Positions 8,712 to 19,759 of a DNA stretch of 64,000 bases are shown here, in pieces; within the stretch, counting starts at the first letter, position 1; every line of letters starts with the position of its first letter. This DNA comes from Serratia surfactantfaciens (GTDB lineage: Bacteria; Pseudomonadota; Gammaproteobacteria; Enterobacterales; Enterobacteriaceae): NCBI RefSeq assembly GCF_001642805.2, contig NZ_CP016948.1, positions 434,001-498,000 of the forward strand. The letters run 5' to 3'. The notes under the pieces were generated by a model. That model was given only the letters and a program-made list of their open reading frames with translations, searched no databases and was not told the DNA's origin. The translations under genes and the position numbers were made by a program.

Positions 8712-10583
8712 ATGAGTATGAAAGGTCAAGAAACCCGCGGGTTCCAGTCTGAAGTAAAACAGCTGCTTCATTTGATGATCCATTCGCTGTACTCCAACAA
8801 AGAAATTTTCCTGCGCGAGCTGATTTCCAACGCCTCTGACGCCGCCGACAAGCTGCGCTTCCGCGCCCTGTCTGCGCCAGAGCTGTACGCCGGCGACGGC
8901 GAGCTGCGCGTACGCTTGTCCTTCGATAAAGAGCAGCGCACCCTGACCATCGCCGACAACGGCATCGGCATGCGCCGCGAAGAAGTGATCGAGAACCTCG
9001 GCACCATCGCCAAGTCAGGCACCAAAGCATTCCTGGAATCCATCGGTTCCGACCAGGCGAAAGACAGCCAGCTGATCGGCCAGTTCGGCGTCGGTTTCTA
9101 CTCGGCGTTCATCGTGGCGGACAAAGTGACCGTGCGCACCCGCGCCGCCGGTGCCGCCGATGACGAAGGCGTGTTCTGGGAGTCCGCCGGCGAAGGCGAC
9201 TACACCATCGCCGACATCACTAAAGAGACCCGCGGCACCGAAATCACCCTGCATCTGCGCGAAGGCGAAGATGAGTACCTCGACGCCTGGCGCCTGCGCT
9301 CGGTGATCGGCAAATATTCCGATCACATCGCTTTGCCGGTGGAGATCGAAAGCAAGAACGAAGAAGACGATACCGTCACCTGGGAGAAGATCAACAAGGC
9401 GCAGGCCCTGTGGACCCGCAGCAAGGCTGACGTGACCGACGAAGAGTACAAAGAGTTCTACAAACACATCGCTCACGACTTCACCGATCCGCTGAGCTGG
9501 AGCCACAACCGGGTGGAAGGCAAGCAGGAGTACACCAGCCTGCTGTATATTCCGGCCCAGGCGCCGTGGGACATGTGGAACCGCGATCACAAGCACGGCC
9601 TGAAGCTGTACGTGCAGCGCGTGTTCATCATGGACGACGCCGAGCAGTTCATGCCGAACTACCTGCGCTTCGTGCGCGGCCTGATCGATTCCAACGATCT
9701 GCCGCTGAACGTGTCGCGCGAGATCCTGCAAGACAGCCGCGTGACGCAAAACCTGCGCGGCGCGCTGACCAAGCGCGTGCTGCAGATGCTGGATAAACTG
9801 GCCAAAGACGACGCCGAAGGCTACCAGAAATTCTGGCAGCAATTCGGTCTGGTGCTGAAAGAGGGGCCGGCGGAAGACAACGGCAATCAGGAAGCGATCG
9901 CCAAACTGCTGCGCTTCGCCACCACTCACGGCGACAGCTCGGCGCAGACCGTGTCGCTGGAAGAGTACGTCGGCCGCATGGCGGAAGGGCAGGAGAAGAT
10001 TTACTACATCACTGCCGACAGCTACGCCGCCGCCAAGAGCAGCCCGCACCTGGAGTTGTTCCGCAAGAAAGGCATCGAAGTGCTGCTGCTGTCCGATCGC
10101 ATCGACGAGTGGATGATGAGCTACCTGACCGAGTTTGACGGCAAGGCGTTCCAGTCGGTCAGCAAAGCGGATGAAGCGCTGGACAAACTGGCGGATGAAA
10201 CCGAAGAGCAGAAAGCCGCCGAGAAGCAGCTGGAACCGTTCGTCGAACGCGTGAAAACCCTGCTGGGCGAGCGCGTGAAGGATGTGCGCCTGACGCACCG
10301 CCTGACCGATACGCCGGCGATCGTGGTGACCGACGCCGACGAAATGAGCACCCAGATGGCCAAGCTGTTCGCCGCCGCTGGTCAACAGGCGCCGGAAGTG
10401 AAGTACATTTTCGAGCTTAATCCCGAGCATGCGTTGGTCAAACGAGCATCCGACGTGGGCGATAACGAACATTTCGCCGAATGGATCGACCTGTTATTGG
10501 ATCAGGCGCTGCTGGCTGAACGCGGTACGCTGGAGGATCCGAACCTGTTCATCCGTCGCATGAATAAGTTGTTGTCCGCCTAA
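8712..10583 (+). CDS. htpG: Molecular chaperone HtpG (bacterial Hsp90)
   Basis: Cytosolic ATP-dependent chaperone, 623 residues (E. coli 624). The N-terminal GHKL ATPase domain shows [23 protein letters not shown] and GQFGVGFYS. The middle domain contains [14 protein letters not shown]. The C-terminal dimerisation domain ends [10 protein letters not shown]. The start [12 protein letters not shown] follows TGAGGTAA. A heat-shock-type promoter lies upstream and a terminator follows. Confidence 0.98.
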   Translation: MSMKGQETRGFQSEVKQLLHLMIHSLYSNKEIFLRELISNASDAADKLRFRALSAPELYAGDGELRVRLSFDKEQRTLTIADNGIGMRREEVIENLGTIAKSGTKAFLESIGSDQAKDSQLIGQFGVGFYSAFIVADKVTVRTRAAGAADDEGVFWESAGEGDYTIADITKETRGTEITLHLREGEDEYLDAWRLRSVIGKYSDHIALPVEIESKNEEDDTVTWEKINKAQALWTRSKADVTDEEYKEFYKHIAHDFTDPLSWSHNRVEGKQEYTSLLYIPAQAPWDMWNRDHKHGLKLYVQRVFIMDDAEQFMPNYLRFVRGLIDSNDLPLNVSREILQDSRVTQNLRGALTKRVLQMLDKLAKDDAEGYQKFWQQFGLVLKEGPAEDNGNQEAIAKLLRFATTHGDSSAQTVSLEEYVGRMAEGQEKIYYITADSYAAAKSSPHLELFRKKGIEVLLLSDRIDEWMMSYLTEFDGKAFQSVSKADEALDKLADETEEQKAAEKQLEPFVERVKTLLGERVKDVRLTHRLTDTPAIVVTDADEMSTQMAKLFAAAGQQAPEVKYIFELNPEHALVKRASDVGDNEHFAEWIDLLLDQALLAERGTLEDPNLFIRRMNKLLSA

Positions 10584-10595
10584 AGTTGAAGATAT

Positions 10596-10637
10596 GCGCC
10601 CTTAACGGCACAGTTAGGGGCGCGTTTTCGTTTTTTC
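10596..10637 (+). terminator. Terminator after htpG
   Basis: GCGCCCTTAAC pairs with GTTAGGGGCGC (11 bp, one G-U pair, 6-nt loop) and is followed by GTTTTCGTTTTTT. Confidence 0.85.
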
Positions 10638-10758
10638 CCCGCATTTTCTCGCCTTTTGTTCGTCTGTTTTTTTGCACATTCCGCAATCGATTTCCTTCGC
10701 GCGCCTTGAGCCTGCCCCCCCTGAAATGGTATCGTTGAGCGTTTTCGCAATTTTATAA

Positions 10759-11430
<672 letters not shown>

Positions 11431-11450
11431 TCGCAAGCGGGTTGTGCATG

Positions 11451-11480
11451 ACGCCGGGCCAGTGGCCCGGCGTTTTTTTT
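11451..11480 (+). terminator. Terminator after adk
   Basis: A perfect 10-bp stem (ACGCCGGGCC, 3-nt loop AGT, GGCCCGGCGT) is followed by an uninterrupted run of eight T. Confidence 0.93.
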
Positions 11481-11596
11481 GGCCGTTTTCCCGCCAAACT
11501 GTGATCGCGGCGGCTTGTTGCGGCCGTGCCCATTAATCGCCCGTGCCAAATGGCGTATAACAAGCCTGCGTTTTCACCACCAGCAGGGAGCCGGCC

Positions 11597-12730
11597 ATGC
11601 TCAGACAAACCAATCTTCTGGCGGAAGCCACCGCGCGCCAGATCGTCCAGCGGGCGATGGGCATCATCAGCCATTCCGTCAACGTGATGGACAGCAACGG
11701 CGTGATCATCGCCTCCGGCAATCCGCAGCGTCTGTTTCAGCGCCATGAGGGCGCGGTGCTGGCGTTGGCGGAGAATCGGGTGGTGGAGATCGATCGCGCC
11801 ACCGCCGAGCATCTGAAAGGGGTGCGGCCCGGCATCAACCTGCCGTTCAGCTTTCGCAATCAGCGGGTGGGAGTGATCGGCATTTCCGGTGAGCCGGCCG
11901 AGGTGCGCGCTTACGCCGAGCTGGTCAAGATGGCGGCGGAGATGATGGTGGAGCAGGCGGCGCTGCTGGATCAGCATCAGTGGGAAAAACGCTACCGGGA
12001 AGAGCTGGCGAATCAGCTGCTGCAGCCACAGCCGAACACCGCATCGCTGGAAGCGATGGCGGCGTATCTGGGGTTGGACCTGCGCCAGGCGCGCATGGTG
12101 TGGATCGTCGAGCTGCAAGAGGCGCAGCCGCACCTGCTGCGTGAGCTGCTGGCGGAGCTGGAAGCCACCCAGCGCGATGCGTTGATCGCCATTACCGGCT
12201 TCAATGAGATGACCCTGCTGCGCCCGGCCTGTATGGCGCAGGGCGAATGGAGCCTGAAGCTGGAGCGCCAACAGGCGCAGCGTTTGCAAAACCAGCTTAA
12301 ACACCGTTTTCGGGTGCGGCTGATCGTCGGCGGTTTTTATGACGATCCGCAAAGCGCCTACCGCTCCAGCCTGACGGCGCGCGCCACCCAGGCGATGGCG
12401 CAGCGCCTGAAACTGCGCCATGCCACGCTGTTCTACCACGACTATCCGTTGCCGTCGCTGTTGTGCGATCTGGGGGAGGACTGGCGTGCTCAGGAGCTGG
12501 GGCGCCCCTGGCGAACGCTGGGCGAACAGGACGAAAAAGGCGTGCTGCGCGGTACGCTGCGCCACTATTTTTCGCAGAATTGTGATCAGACGCAGACCGC
12601 CGCGCAGCTGCATATTCACGTCAATACCCTGCGTTATCGCCTGCAGCGCATCGAGGCGATAACCGGCATGAAAATCAATCAATTAACCGATGCTCTGCGG
12701 CTGTATATCGGCATGCTGATGCACGACTGA
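11597..12730 (+). CDS. CdaR-family sugar-diacid/glycerate transcriptional regulator
   Basis: 377-residue regulator closely resembling E. coli CdaR (385 aa). The N-terminal diacid-recognition domain has NVMDSNGVIIASG, LKGVRPGINLPF and VGVIGISGEP. The C-terminal PucR-type helix-turn-helix has AAQLHIHVNTLRYRLQRIEAITG. CdaR activates glucarate, galactarate and glycerate use in response to these acids or to glycerate. This gene starts the permease-glycerate kinase set and is its likely activator. It is probably not the true CdaR orthologue, since the context differs; the ligand is inferred from its neighbours. Confidence 0.82.
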   Translation: MLRQTNLLAEATARQIVQRAMGIISHSVNVMDSNGVIIASGNPQRLFQRHEGAVLALAENRVVEIDRATAEHLKGVRPGINLPFSFRNQRVGVIGISGEPAEVRAYAELVKMAAEMMVEQAALLDQHQWEKRYREELANQLLQPQPNTASLEAMAAYLGLDLRQARMVWIVELQEAQPHLLRELLAELEATQRDALIAITGFNEMTLLRPACMAQGEWSLKLERQQAQRLQNQLKHRFRVRLIVGGFYDDPQSAYRSSLTARATQAMAQRLKLRHATLFYHDYPLPSLLCDLGEDWRAQELGRPWRTLGEQDEKGVLRGTLRHYFSQNCDQTQTAAQLHIHVNTLRYRLQRIEAITGMKINQLTDALRLYIGMLMHD

Positions 12731-12849
12731 ATTGTGCCAACCCACAAATTCCGCGCCGTTCCGCCGGCGATTTTTTGTTGTTTTCCCTCAGGTCTGCGCC
12801 GGGCGCGCGCGATATGTTGGCCTGCACATCAACCACGGAGAAAACAACA

Positions 12850-14115
12850 ATGACAACCGTATCCACTCTGGGGGCGCTGGTGGCGTTAGCCGTCGCCATC
12901 GTCCTGATTCTACGCAAGGTTCCGCCGGCTTACGGCATGATTGCCGGCGCGCTGGCGGGCGGGCTGTGCGGCGGCGCCGATCTGGTGCAGACCGTGACGC
13001 TGATGATTGGCGGGGCGCAGGGCATCACCAACGCCGTGATGCGCATTCTGGCGGCGGGGGTGCTGGCCGGGGTGCTGATCGAATCCGGCGCGGCACACAC
13101 CATCGCCGAAACCATCGTGCGCAAGGTGGGCGAAACCCGCGCGCTGCTGGCGCTGGCGGTGGCTACACTGATCCTGACGGCGGTGGGGGTGTTCATCGAC
13201 GTGGCGGTGATCACCGTCGCGCCTATCGCACTGTCGATCGCCCAGAAGGCCGGTATTTCACGCGCGGCGATCCTGCTGGCGATGATCGGCGGCGGCAAGG
13301 CCGGCAACGTGATGTCGCCCAACCCGAACACCATCGCGGCAGCGGACAATTTCCACGTGCCGCTCACCTCGGTGATGATGGCCGGCATCGTGCCGGGGCT
13401 GTGCGGCCTGGTGGTGGCCTATCTGCTGGCGCGCCGCCTGAGCGATAAAGGCAGCAGGGTGATGGCCGAAGAGTTGACTCAGCATGCCGAAGGGGCGCGG
13501 CCGGGCTTTGCCGCGGCGATCAGCGCGCCGCTGGTGGCGATCCTGCTGCTGTCGCTACGGCCGATCGCCGGGATCGCCGTCGATCCGCTGATCGCGTTGC
13601 CGGCCGGCGGTTTGGCGGGCGCGCTATTGATGGGGCGCATTCGCCAGTGCAATCAGTTTATGGTCTCCGGCCTGTCGCGCATGGCGCCGGTGGCGATCAT
13701 GCTGCTCGGCACCGGCACGCTGGCAGGCATCATCGCCAACTCGGCGCTGAAGGATGTCCTGATTAACGGCTTAACGCATACCGGGCTGCCGGCCTGGTTG
13801 CTGGCGCCGCTGTCCGGCGCGCTGATGTCGATGGCAACCGCGTCGACCACCGCCGGCACCGCCGTAGCGTCCGGGGTATTCAGTTCCACGCTGCTGGAAC
13901 TGGGGGTGAGCGGGTTGGCCGGCGCGGCGATGATCCATGCGGGCGCGACGGTGCTGGATCACCTGCCGCACGGCAGCTTCTTCCACGCCACCGGCGGCAG
14001 CGTCAATATGGCGGTGCACGAGCGGCTGAAGCTGCTGCCGTATGAGACGCTGGTGGGGTTCACCATCGCGGCAATCTCGGCGCTGATGTTTGGCGTATTT
14101 AACCTGGCGGGATAA
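12850..14115 (+). CDS. GntP-family organic-acid:H+ symporter (probable glycerate/gluconate permease)
   Basis: 421-residue polytopic membrane protein of the GntP (gluconate/sugar acid) family. Typical segments are LILRKVPPAYGMIAGALAGG, GVFIDVAVITVAPIALSIA, GGGKAGNVMSPNPNTIAAA and the C-terminal HLPHGSFFHATGGSVNM. ATG at 12850 follows ACGGAGAAAACAAC. It lies between a CdaR-type regulator and a glycerate kinase, 9 bases before the kinase, so glycerate or a related aldonate is the likely substrate. The exact substrate cannot be read from sequence. Confidence 0.8.
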   Translation: MTTVSTLGALVALAVAIVLILRKVPPAYGMIAGALAGGLCGGADLVQTVTLMIGGAQGITNAVMRILAAGVLAGVLIESGAAHTIAETIVRKVGETRALLALAVATLILTAVGVFIDVAVITVAPIALSIAQKAGISRAAILLAMIGGGKAGNVMSPNPNTIAAADNFHVPLTSVMMAGIVPGLCGLVVAYLLARRLSDKGSRVMAEELTQHAEGARPGFAAAISAPLVAILLLSLRPIAGIAVDPLIALPAGGLAGALLMGRIRQCNQFMVSGLSRMAPVAIMLLGTGTLAGIIANSALKDVLINGLTHTGLPAWLLAPLSGALMSMATASTTAGTAVASGVFSSTLLELGVSGLAGAAMIHAGATVLDHLPHGSFFHATGGSVNMAVHERLKLLPYETLVGFTIAAISALMFGVFNLAG

Positions 14116-14124
14116 GGAACAGTG

Positions 14125-15288
14125 ATGAAAACGCTGAAAAAAGTGGTTATTGCCCCGGATTCTTTCAAAGAGAGCCTGAGTGCGCTCGGCGTCGCCGACG
14201 CTATCGAGCGGGGATTCCGTCAAATCTACCCGCAGGCGCACTACGTGAAGTTGCCGATGGCGGACGGCGGTGAAGGGACTGTGGAGTCGATGGTGGCGGC
14301 CACCGGCGGCGAAATCGTCCAGGTGACGGTCACCGGGCCGCTGGGCGAGTCGGTGCAGGGATTTTATGGCCTGCTGGGCGACGGTGAAACCGCGGTGATT
14401 GAAATGGCCGCCGCTTCCGGGCTGCATCTGGCGCCGCCTAATCGGCGCGATCCGCGCATCACCACCAGCTACGGCACCGGTGAACTGATGTTGGCGGCGT
14501 TGGAGCGCGGCGTGAAGGCGATCATTCTCGGCATCGGCGGGAGCGCCACCAACGACGGCGGCGCCGGGATGATGCAGGCGCTGGGCGTCAAACTGCTGGA
14601 TCGGGATCGCCGGCCGCTGCCGGTGGGCGGAGCGGCCCTGGCGCAGCTGGCGCATCTCGATCTCGCCGGGCTGGATGCGCGTTGGCAACGGGTGAGCGTG
14701 ACCGCCGCCTGTGACGTCGATAATCCGCTGTGCGGCGAAAAGGGCGCGTCGGCGGTGTTCGGGCCGCAGAAGGGGGCGACGCCGGAGATGGTGGCGCAGC
14801 TCGATGCGGCGTTGCATCACTATGGCGAACTGCTGGAGCGGGAAACCGGCCGCGCCGTGCTCACCCAGCCGGGCGCGGGGGCGGCGGGCGGCATGGGGGC
14901 GGCGCTGCTCGGCATGCTCGATGCGCGCTTGCGGCCGGGCATCGAGATCGTCACCGAAACCCTGCGCCTGGATGAGGCGGTGCGCGATGCCGACTTGGTG
15001 ATCACCGGCGAAGGGCGGTTGGATAGCCAGTCGATCCACGGCAAAACGCCGATTGGCGTGGCGCGGGTGGCCAAGCGTCACGGCGTGCCGGTGATCGCCA
15101 TCGCCGGTAGCCTGACGCCGGATTATCAGGTGGTGCATCAGCACGGCATCGATGCGGCGTTTTCGGTGCTCGATCGCATCGTGACGCTGGAAGAGGCGTT
15201 GGCGGACGCCGATCGCAATCTGCAGGTGACGGCGCGCAACGTGGCGGCGGTATGGCAGCTGGCGCAAGGGAGAGGCTCACAGGCATAG
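14125..15288 (+). CDS. garK: Glycerate kinase, GarK type
   Basis: 387-residue glycerate kinase phosphorylating D-glycerate. It opens with [16 protein letters not shown], has the glycine-rich GIGGSATNDGGAGMMQALG, and GEGRLDSQSIHGKTPIGV near the C-terminus. These segments match E. coli GarK better than GlxK: SIHGK and VVHQHGIDA are GarK-like, where GlxK reads AGGK and VVHQYGIDA. AAGGA lies six bases before the ATG; the GTG three bases earlier is less well placed. Last gene of the glycerate island. A second, GlxK-type kinase lies at 62096-63238. Confidence 0.88.
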   Translation: MKTLKKVVIAPDSFKESLSALGVADAIERGFRQIYPQAHYVKLPMADGGEGTVESMVAATGGEIVQVTVTGPLGESVQGFYGLLGDGETAVIEMAAASGLHLAPPNRRDPRITTSYGTGELMLAALERGVKAIILGIGGSATNDGGAGMMQALGVKLLDRDRRPLPVGGAALAQLAHLDLAGLDARWQRVSVTAACDVDNPLCGEKGASAVFGPQKGATPEMVAQLDAALHHYGELLERETGRAVLTQPGAGAAGGMGAALLGMLDARLRPGIEIVTETLRLDEAVRDADLVITGEGRLDSQSIHGKTPIGVARVAKRHGVPVIAIAGSLTPDYQVVHQHGIDAAFSVLDRIVTLEEALADADRNLQVTARNVAAVWQLAQGRGSQA

Positions 15289-15407
15289 CCTGTTGCTGTT
15301 ATCGGTTTCGACGCAGGACTTTTCCGTTACAATAGCCGGCATTAATGGCTGCTGACATCCCGACCCAGAACGGAATGCCGGCCGGAAAGGAAATGAGGGG
15401 AACTGAG

Positions 15408-16370
15408 ATGAAGCAAGAGAAACACGGCGTATTGCTGGTGAACCTGGGCACGCCAGATGCGCCGACCTCGTCGGCGGTCAAACGCTATCTGAAGGAATTC
15501 CTCAGTGACGATCGCGTGGTCGACACGGCGCCGCTGATCTGGTGGCCGATCCTCAACGGCGCGATCCTGCCGATCCGTTCGCCGCGCGTGGCGAAGCTCT
15601 ACCAATCGGTGTGGATGGCAGAAGGCTCACCGCTGCTGGTGTACAGCCGCCGCCAACAGCGGGCGCTGGCGGCGCGCATGCCGAATACGCCGGTGGAGCT
15701 GGGCATGAGCTATGGCTCGCCGAGCCTGGCGGAAGCCATCGACAAGCTGCTGGCGCAAGGCGTGACTAACCTGGTGGTGTTGCCGCTCTATCCGCAATAT
15801 TCCTGCTCCACCAGTGCGGCGGTATGGGATGGCGTAGCGCGGGTGCTGAAAGGCTATCGCCGCTTGCCGTCGGTGGCCTTCATTCGCGATTATGCCGAAC
15901 ACCCGGCCTATATCGCCGCGCTGCAGCAAAGCGTGGAGCGTTCATTCGCCGAACACGGCCAGCCGGATCGGTTGGTGCTGTCATTCCATGGCATCCCCAA
16001 ACGCTATGCGCGTCTGGGCGACGACTACCCGCAGCGCTGCGAGGATACGCTGCGTGCGCTGAGCGCCACGCTGCCGCTGGCGCCGGAGCGAGTGATGATG
16101 ACCTACCAGTCGCGCTTCGGCCGCGAGCCGTGGTTGACGCCGTACACCGATGAAACCCTGAAGGGGTTGCCGGCGCAGGGCGTGAAGCACATTCAGCTGA
16201 TCTGCCCCGGTTTTTCGGCGGACTGCCTGGAAACGCTGGAAGAGATCAAAGAGCAGAACCGCGAGATCTTCCTCAAGGCCGGCGGCGAAAAGTTTGAGTA
16301 CATCTCTGCGCTGAACGATGAACCGGCGCATATCGATATGATGCAGCAGTTGGTGGCGCAGCGTCTGTAA
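15408..16370 (+). CDS. hemH: Ferrochelatase
   Basis: Inserts ferrous iron into protoporphyrin IX in the last step of haem synthesis. With the start at [16 protein letters not shown] the product is 320 residues, equal to E. coli HemH, and GAGGGG lies seven bases upstream. The family signature [19 protein letters not shown] contains the catalytic histidine. [28 protein letters not shown] and [13 protein letters not shown] are also present. A possible -10 element TACAAT (15328-15333) suggests its own promoter downstream of the glycerate island. Confidence 0.97.
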   Translation: MKQEKHGVLLVNLGTPDAPTSSAVKRYLKEFLSDDRVVDTAPLIWWPILNGAILPIRSPRVAKLYQSVWMAEGSPLLVYSRRQQRALAARMPNTPVELGMSYGSPSLAEAIDKLLAQGVTNLVVLPLYPQYSCSTSAAVWDGVARVLKGYRRLPSVAFIRDYAEHPAYIAALQQSVERSFAEHGQPDRLVLSFHGIPKRYARLGDDYPQRCEDTLRALSATLPLAPERVMMTYQSRFGREPWLTPYTDETLKGLPAQGVKHIQLICPGFSADCLETLEEIKEQNREIFLKAGGEKFEYISALNDEPAHIDMMQQLVAQRL

Positions 16371-16460
16371 TCATTCATAATCTGTATATTAGGTGCATCA
16401 TGATCGGGCGGGGATGTGTTAACATTCTCCGCTTGTTAAACCGTCACCACCGCCAATCAC

Positions 16461-17765
16461 ATGAAATTTCCTGGTAAACGCAAGTCCAAACACTATTTTC
16501 CGGTGAGCGCCCGCGATCCGCTTCTGCAGCAGGCCCAGCCCGAAAGTGAAATCAGCACCTCGTATATCGTCGGCATCGACCAGACGCTGGTGGATATCGA
16601 GGCGAAAGTGGACGACGCTTTTGTCCAGCGCTACGGCCTGAGTCTGGGCCACTCTCTGGTGATCGAAGACGACGTCGCCGAGGCGCTGTATCAGGAACTG
16701 AACGAAAATAATCTGGTCACCCATCAGTTCGCCGGCGGCACCATCGGCAATACCATGCACAACTATTCGGTGCTGGCGGACGACCGTTCGGTGCTGCTCG
16801 GCGTGATGTGCAGCAACGTGAAAATCGGCAGCTACGCCTACCGTTACCTGTGCAATACCTCCAGCCGCACCGATCTTAACTATCTGCAGGGCGTAGACGG
16901 CGCCATCGGCCGCTGCTTCACGCTGATCGGTGAAAGCGGCGAGCGCACCTTCGCCATCAACCCCGGCCAGATGAATCAGCTGCGCCCGGAAAGCATTCCG
17001 GAAGAGGTGATCGCCGGCGCGTCGGCGCTGGTGTTGAGCTCTTATCTGGTGCGCTGCAAGGAGGGCGAGCCGATGAAGGCCGCCACCCTGCAGGCGATCG
17101 AATACGCCAAAAAACACGATGTGCCGGTAGTGCTGACCCTGGGCACCAAGTACGTGATCGCCGACAACCCGCAGTGGTGGCGCGACTTCCTGAAGGAAAA
17201 CGTGTCGATTCTGGCGATGAACGAAGACGAAGCGCTGGAGCTGACCGGGCTGAGCGATCCGCTCACCGCCTCGGACATGGCGCTGGACTGGGTGGATTTG
17301 GTGTTGTGCACTGCCGGGCCGAGTGGCCTGTATATGGCGGGCTATACCGAAGAAGCCAACAAACGCCAGACGCAGCACCCGCTGCTGCCGGGGCATATCG
17401 CCGAGTTCAACCGCTACGAGTTCAGCCGCGCCATGCGCCGCGAGCACTGTGAAAATCCGCTGCGCGTTTATTCGCACATCGCGCCGTATATGGGCGGGCC
17501 GGAGAGGATCATGAACACCAACGGCGCCGGCGACGGCGCGCTGTCGGCGTTGCTGCACGATATCGCCGCCAACGGCTACCACCGTCACAACGTGCCGAAC
17601 TCCAGCAAGCATGTGCGCAGTTACCTGACCTATTCCTCATTGGCGCAGGTGTGCAAATATGCCAACCGCGTCAGCTACCAGGTGCTGAACCAGCATTCGC
17701 CGCGCCTCACGCGCGGCCTGCCGGAGCGCGAAGACAGCCTGGAAGAGTCCTACTGGGAACGTTAA
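16461..17765 (+). CDS. gsk: Inosine-guanosine kinase
   Basis: 434-residue PfkB-family nucleoside kinase, the same length as E. coli Gsk. It phosphorylates inosine and guanosine in purine salvage. The N-terminal SYIVGIDQTLVDIEAKVDD is typical. The PfkB signature NTNGAGDGALSALL (about 352-365) carries the catalytic aspartate. The C-terminus ends SLEESYWER. A strong bidirectional terminator separates it from convergent ybaL. Confidence 0.96.
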   Translation: MKFPGKRKSKHYFPVSARDPLLQQAQPESEISTSYIVGIDQTLVDIEAKVDDAFVQRYGLSLGHSLVIEDDVAEALYQELNENNLVTHQFAGGTIGNTMHNYSVLADDRSVLLGVMCSNVKIGSYAYRYLCNTSSRTDLNYLQGVDGAIGRCFTLIGESGERTFAINPGQMNQLRPESIPEEVIAGASALVLSSYLVRCKEGEPMKAATLQAIEYAKKHDVPVVLTLGTKYVIADNPQWWRDFLKENVSILAMNEDEALELTGLSDPLTASDMALDWVDLVLCTAGPSGLYMAGYTEEANKRQTQHPLLPGHIAEFNRYEFSRAMRREHCENPLRVYSHIAPYMGGPERIMNTNGAGDGALSALLHDIAANGYHRHNVPNSSKHVRSYLTYSSLAQVCKYANRVSYQVLNQHSPRLTRGLPEREDSLEESYWER

Positions 17766-17779
17766 CCCATTGAAAAGAA

Positions 17780-17806
17780 AAGGTCCGGCATGCCGGACCT
17801 TTTTTA
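17780..17806. terminator. Bidirectional terminator between gsk and ybaL
   Basis: AAAGGTCCGG-CATG-CCGGACCTTT is a perfect hairpin followed by six T on the plus strand and flanked by TTTTC on the minus strand. It serves both convergent genes. Confidence 0.9.
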
Positions 17807-17821
17807 TGCGCGCGCGGCGCT

Positions 17822-19513
17822 TCAGATCGGGCAGCCGCCCATTTTTTCTTCTTCGCTCAGGGTATCCAGCTGCAGGATGTTCAGCATGCTGTTGGCGATC
17901 TCGCGTTCGCCCATCACCACCTGATTGGCGCCGCGATCGGTGATGTAGGCCACCTCGTCGTCGTAGTGGGCGCGGGCGATGATCTCGATGTTCGGCCGCT
18001 TGGCGCGCGCCGAGGCGACGATCTCGCCGGCCTCATAGCCGTTTGGGATGGTCAGCAGCAGCCAGCGCGCACAGTCGAGCCGCGCCAGATCCATCACTTC
18101 CGGATTGGCGGCGTTGCCCAACACCGTCTTTATGCCCTGCTCGCGCAGCGCTTCCACCCGCGGGCGGGAGTTCTCGATCACCACCAGCGGGATGCCCGCC
18201 TCGGCCAGTTTTCCGCCCAGCAGACTGCCGACGCGGCCATAGCCGACCACCAGCGCATGGTTGCACATGTCCACTGGGATCTGCTTTTCTTCTTCCACCG
18301 CCTCTTCGAGGATTTGCTCTTCGATGGTTTCGGTCTTGGCCAGATAGCGCTCCAGCAGGGTGAACAACAGCGGGTTGAGCATGATGGACAGGATCGCGCC
18401 GGCCAGCACCAGGTTGCGGCCGTGTTCCGACATCATGCCCAACGCGATGCCGAGGCCCGCCAGAATAAAGGCGAACTCGCCGATCTGCGCCAGGCTGGCG
18501 GAAATGGTCAGCGCGGTGCGCTTGGAATGGCCGAACATTTTCACCAGCAGGAACGCGGCGGCGGATTTGCCGAACACGATAATCGCCAGCGTCGCCAGCA
18601 CCGCCAGCGGCTCGTTAATCACGATCATCGGATCGAACAGCATGCCGACCGAGACGAAGAACAGTACCGCGAACGCGTCGCGCAGCGGCAGGGTGTCGTG
18701 CGCCGCGCGGTGGCTCAGTTCGGACTCGTTCAGCACCATGCCGGCGAAGAAGGCGCCCAGCGCGAAGGAAACGTCGAACAGCTTCACCGCGCCATAGGCG
18801 ATGCCGAGCGCCAGCGCCAATACCGCCAGGGTAAACAGCTCGCGTGAGCCGGTGCTGGCGGTTTTCGACAGGATCCACGGCACCAGGCGGCGGCCGACCA
18901 CGATCATCAGCGCGATGAAGGCGATGACCTTACCGATGGTCAGCGCCAGCTCCATCAGCAGCTGACCGCTGCTGGCGTTGTCGTTGCCCAGCATGTTGCC
19001 GAAGGCCGGCAGCAACACCAGCGTCAGCACCATCGCCAAATCTTCGACGATCAGCCAGCCGATGGCGATTTGCCCGCGTTGGCTGTCGATCAGTTGCCGT
19101 TCCTCCAACGCGCGCAGCAATACCACGGTACTGGCGGTAGAGAGGCAGAGGCCAAACACCAGACCGGAGATCAGATCCCAGCCGAGCAGCTTGGACAACC
19201 CCATGCCGAGCAGCGTGGCGACGGCTATCTGCGCTACGGCGCCGGGAATGGCGATAGATTTTACTGCGAGAAGGTCTTTCAGGGAGAAGTGCAGGCCAAC
19301 ACCGAACATCAACAGGATAACGCCGATTTCCGCCAGTTCCGGCGCCAGTGAGGTATCGGCGACGAAACCGGGGGTGAACGGGCCGGCGAGCACCCCTGCG
19401 GCCAGATATCCCACCAGAGGGGAGATGCGCAGGCGGTTCGCCAGCATACCGAGGAGGAAGGCGAGTACTAACCCTCCGACGATGGTGGTGATGAGCGGTG
19501 TTGAATTATGCAT
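17822..19513 (-). CDS. ybaL: Cation:proton antiporter YbaL (CPA2, KefB-like)
   Basis: 563-residue inner-membrane protein (E. coli YbaL 558 aa). The N-terminal Na/H-exchanger domain of about 12 segments has LVGYLAAGVLAGPFTPGFV near the start and the FDVSFALGAFFAGMVLNES signature. A cytoplasmic TrkA-N/RCK-type Rossmann domain begins with ALVVGYGRVGSLLGGKLAE. Such proteins couple K+ or Na+ efflux to proton entry under nucleotide control; YbaL itself is not well characterised. Convergent with gsk, as in E. coli. Confidence 0.92.
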   Translation of the reverse strand: MHNSTPLITTIVGGLVLAFLLGMLANRLRISPLVGYLAAGVLAGPFTPGFVADTSLAPELAEIGVILLMFGVGLHFSLKDLLAVKSIAIPGAVAQIAVATLLGMGLSKLLGWDLISGLVFGLCLSTASTVVLLRALEERQLIDSQRGQIAIGWLIVEDLAMVLTLVLLPAFGNMLGNDNASSGQLLMELALTIGKVIAFIALMIVVGRRLVPWILSKTASTGSRELFTLAVLALALGIAYGAVKLFDVSFALGAFFAGMVLNESELSHRAAHDTLPLRDAFAVLFFVSVGMLFDPMIVINEPLAVLATLAIIVFGKSAAAFLLVKMFGHSKRTALTISASLAQIGEFAFILAGLGIALGMMSEHGRNLVLAGAILSIMLNPLLFTLLERYLAKTETIEEQILEEAVEEEKQIPVDMCNHALVVGYGRVGSLLGGKLAEAGIPLVVIENSRPRVEALREQGIKTVLGNAANPEVMDLARLDCARWLLLTIPNGYEAGEIVASARAKRPNIEIIARAHYDDEVAYITDRGANQVVMGEREIANSMLNILQLDTLSEEEKMGGCPI

Positions 19514-19719
19514 CCATACTCCTTCTGGCTATGCATCGCGGCACGGGAGAAACGCAACAAAGTTACGAAAAGATACATTTAGTTTATTGCATTTGTTCGC
19601 GGCTTGCTTGGCTAATTTGGCCTTTTTTGTAAAAAAGCAGAGGATTTCGCTTAAGGTGCGGCAATGAGGGGGTTTTGTGCCAGATAAACCAAATAACATT
19701 GATTTATCCGTAGGATAAA

Positions 19720-19747
19720 CCCGGATGAATAAATGGTTTCATCCGGG
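19720..19747 (-). terminator. Likely terminator of fsr
   Basis: CCCGGATGAA pairs with TTCATCCGGG (10 bp, 8-nt loop), just past the fsr stop on the minus strand, and is followed on that strand by TTTATCC. A smaller inverted repeat (ATTTATCC/GGATAAAC) lies next to it at about 19702-19720. Confidence 0.65.
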
Positions 19748-19759
19748 CCGTTCGCGGGG

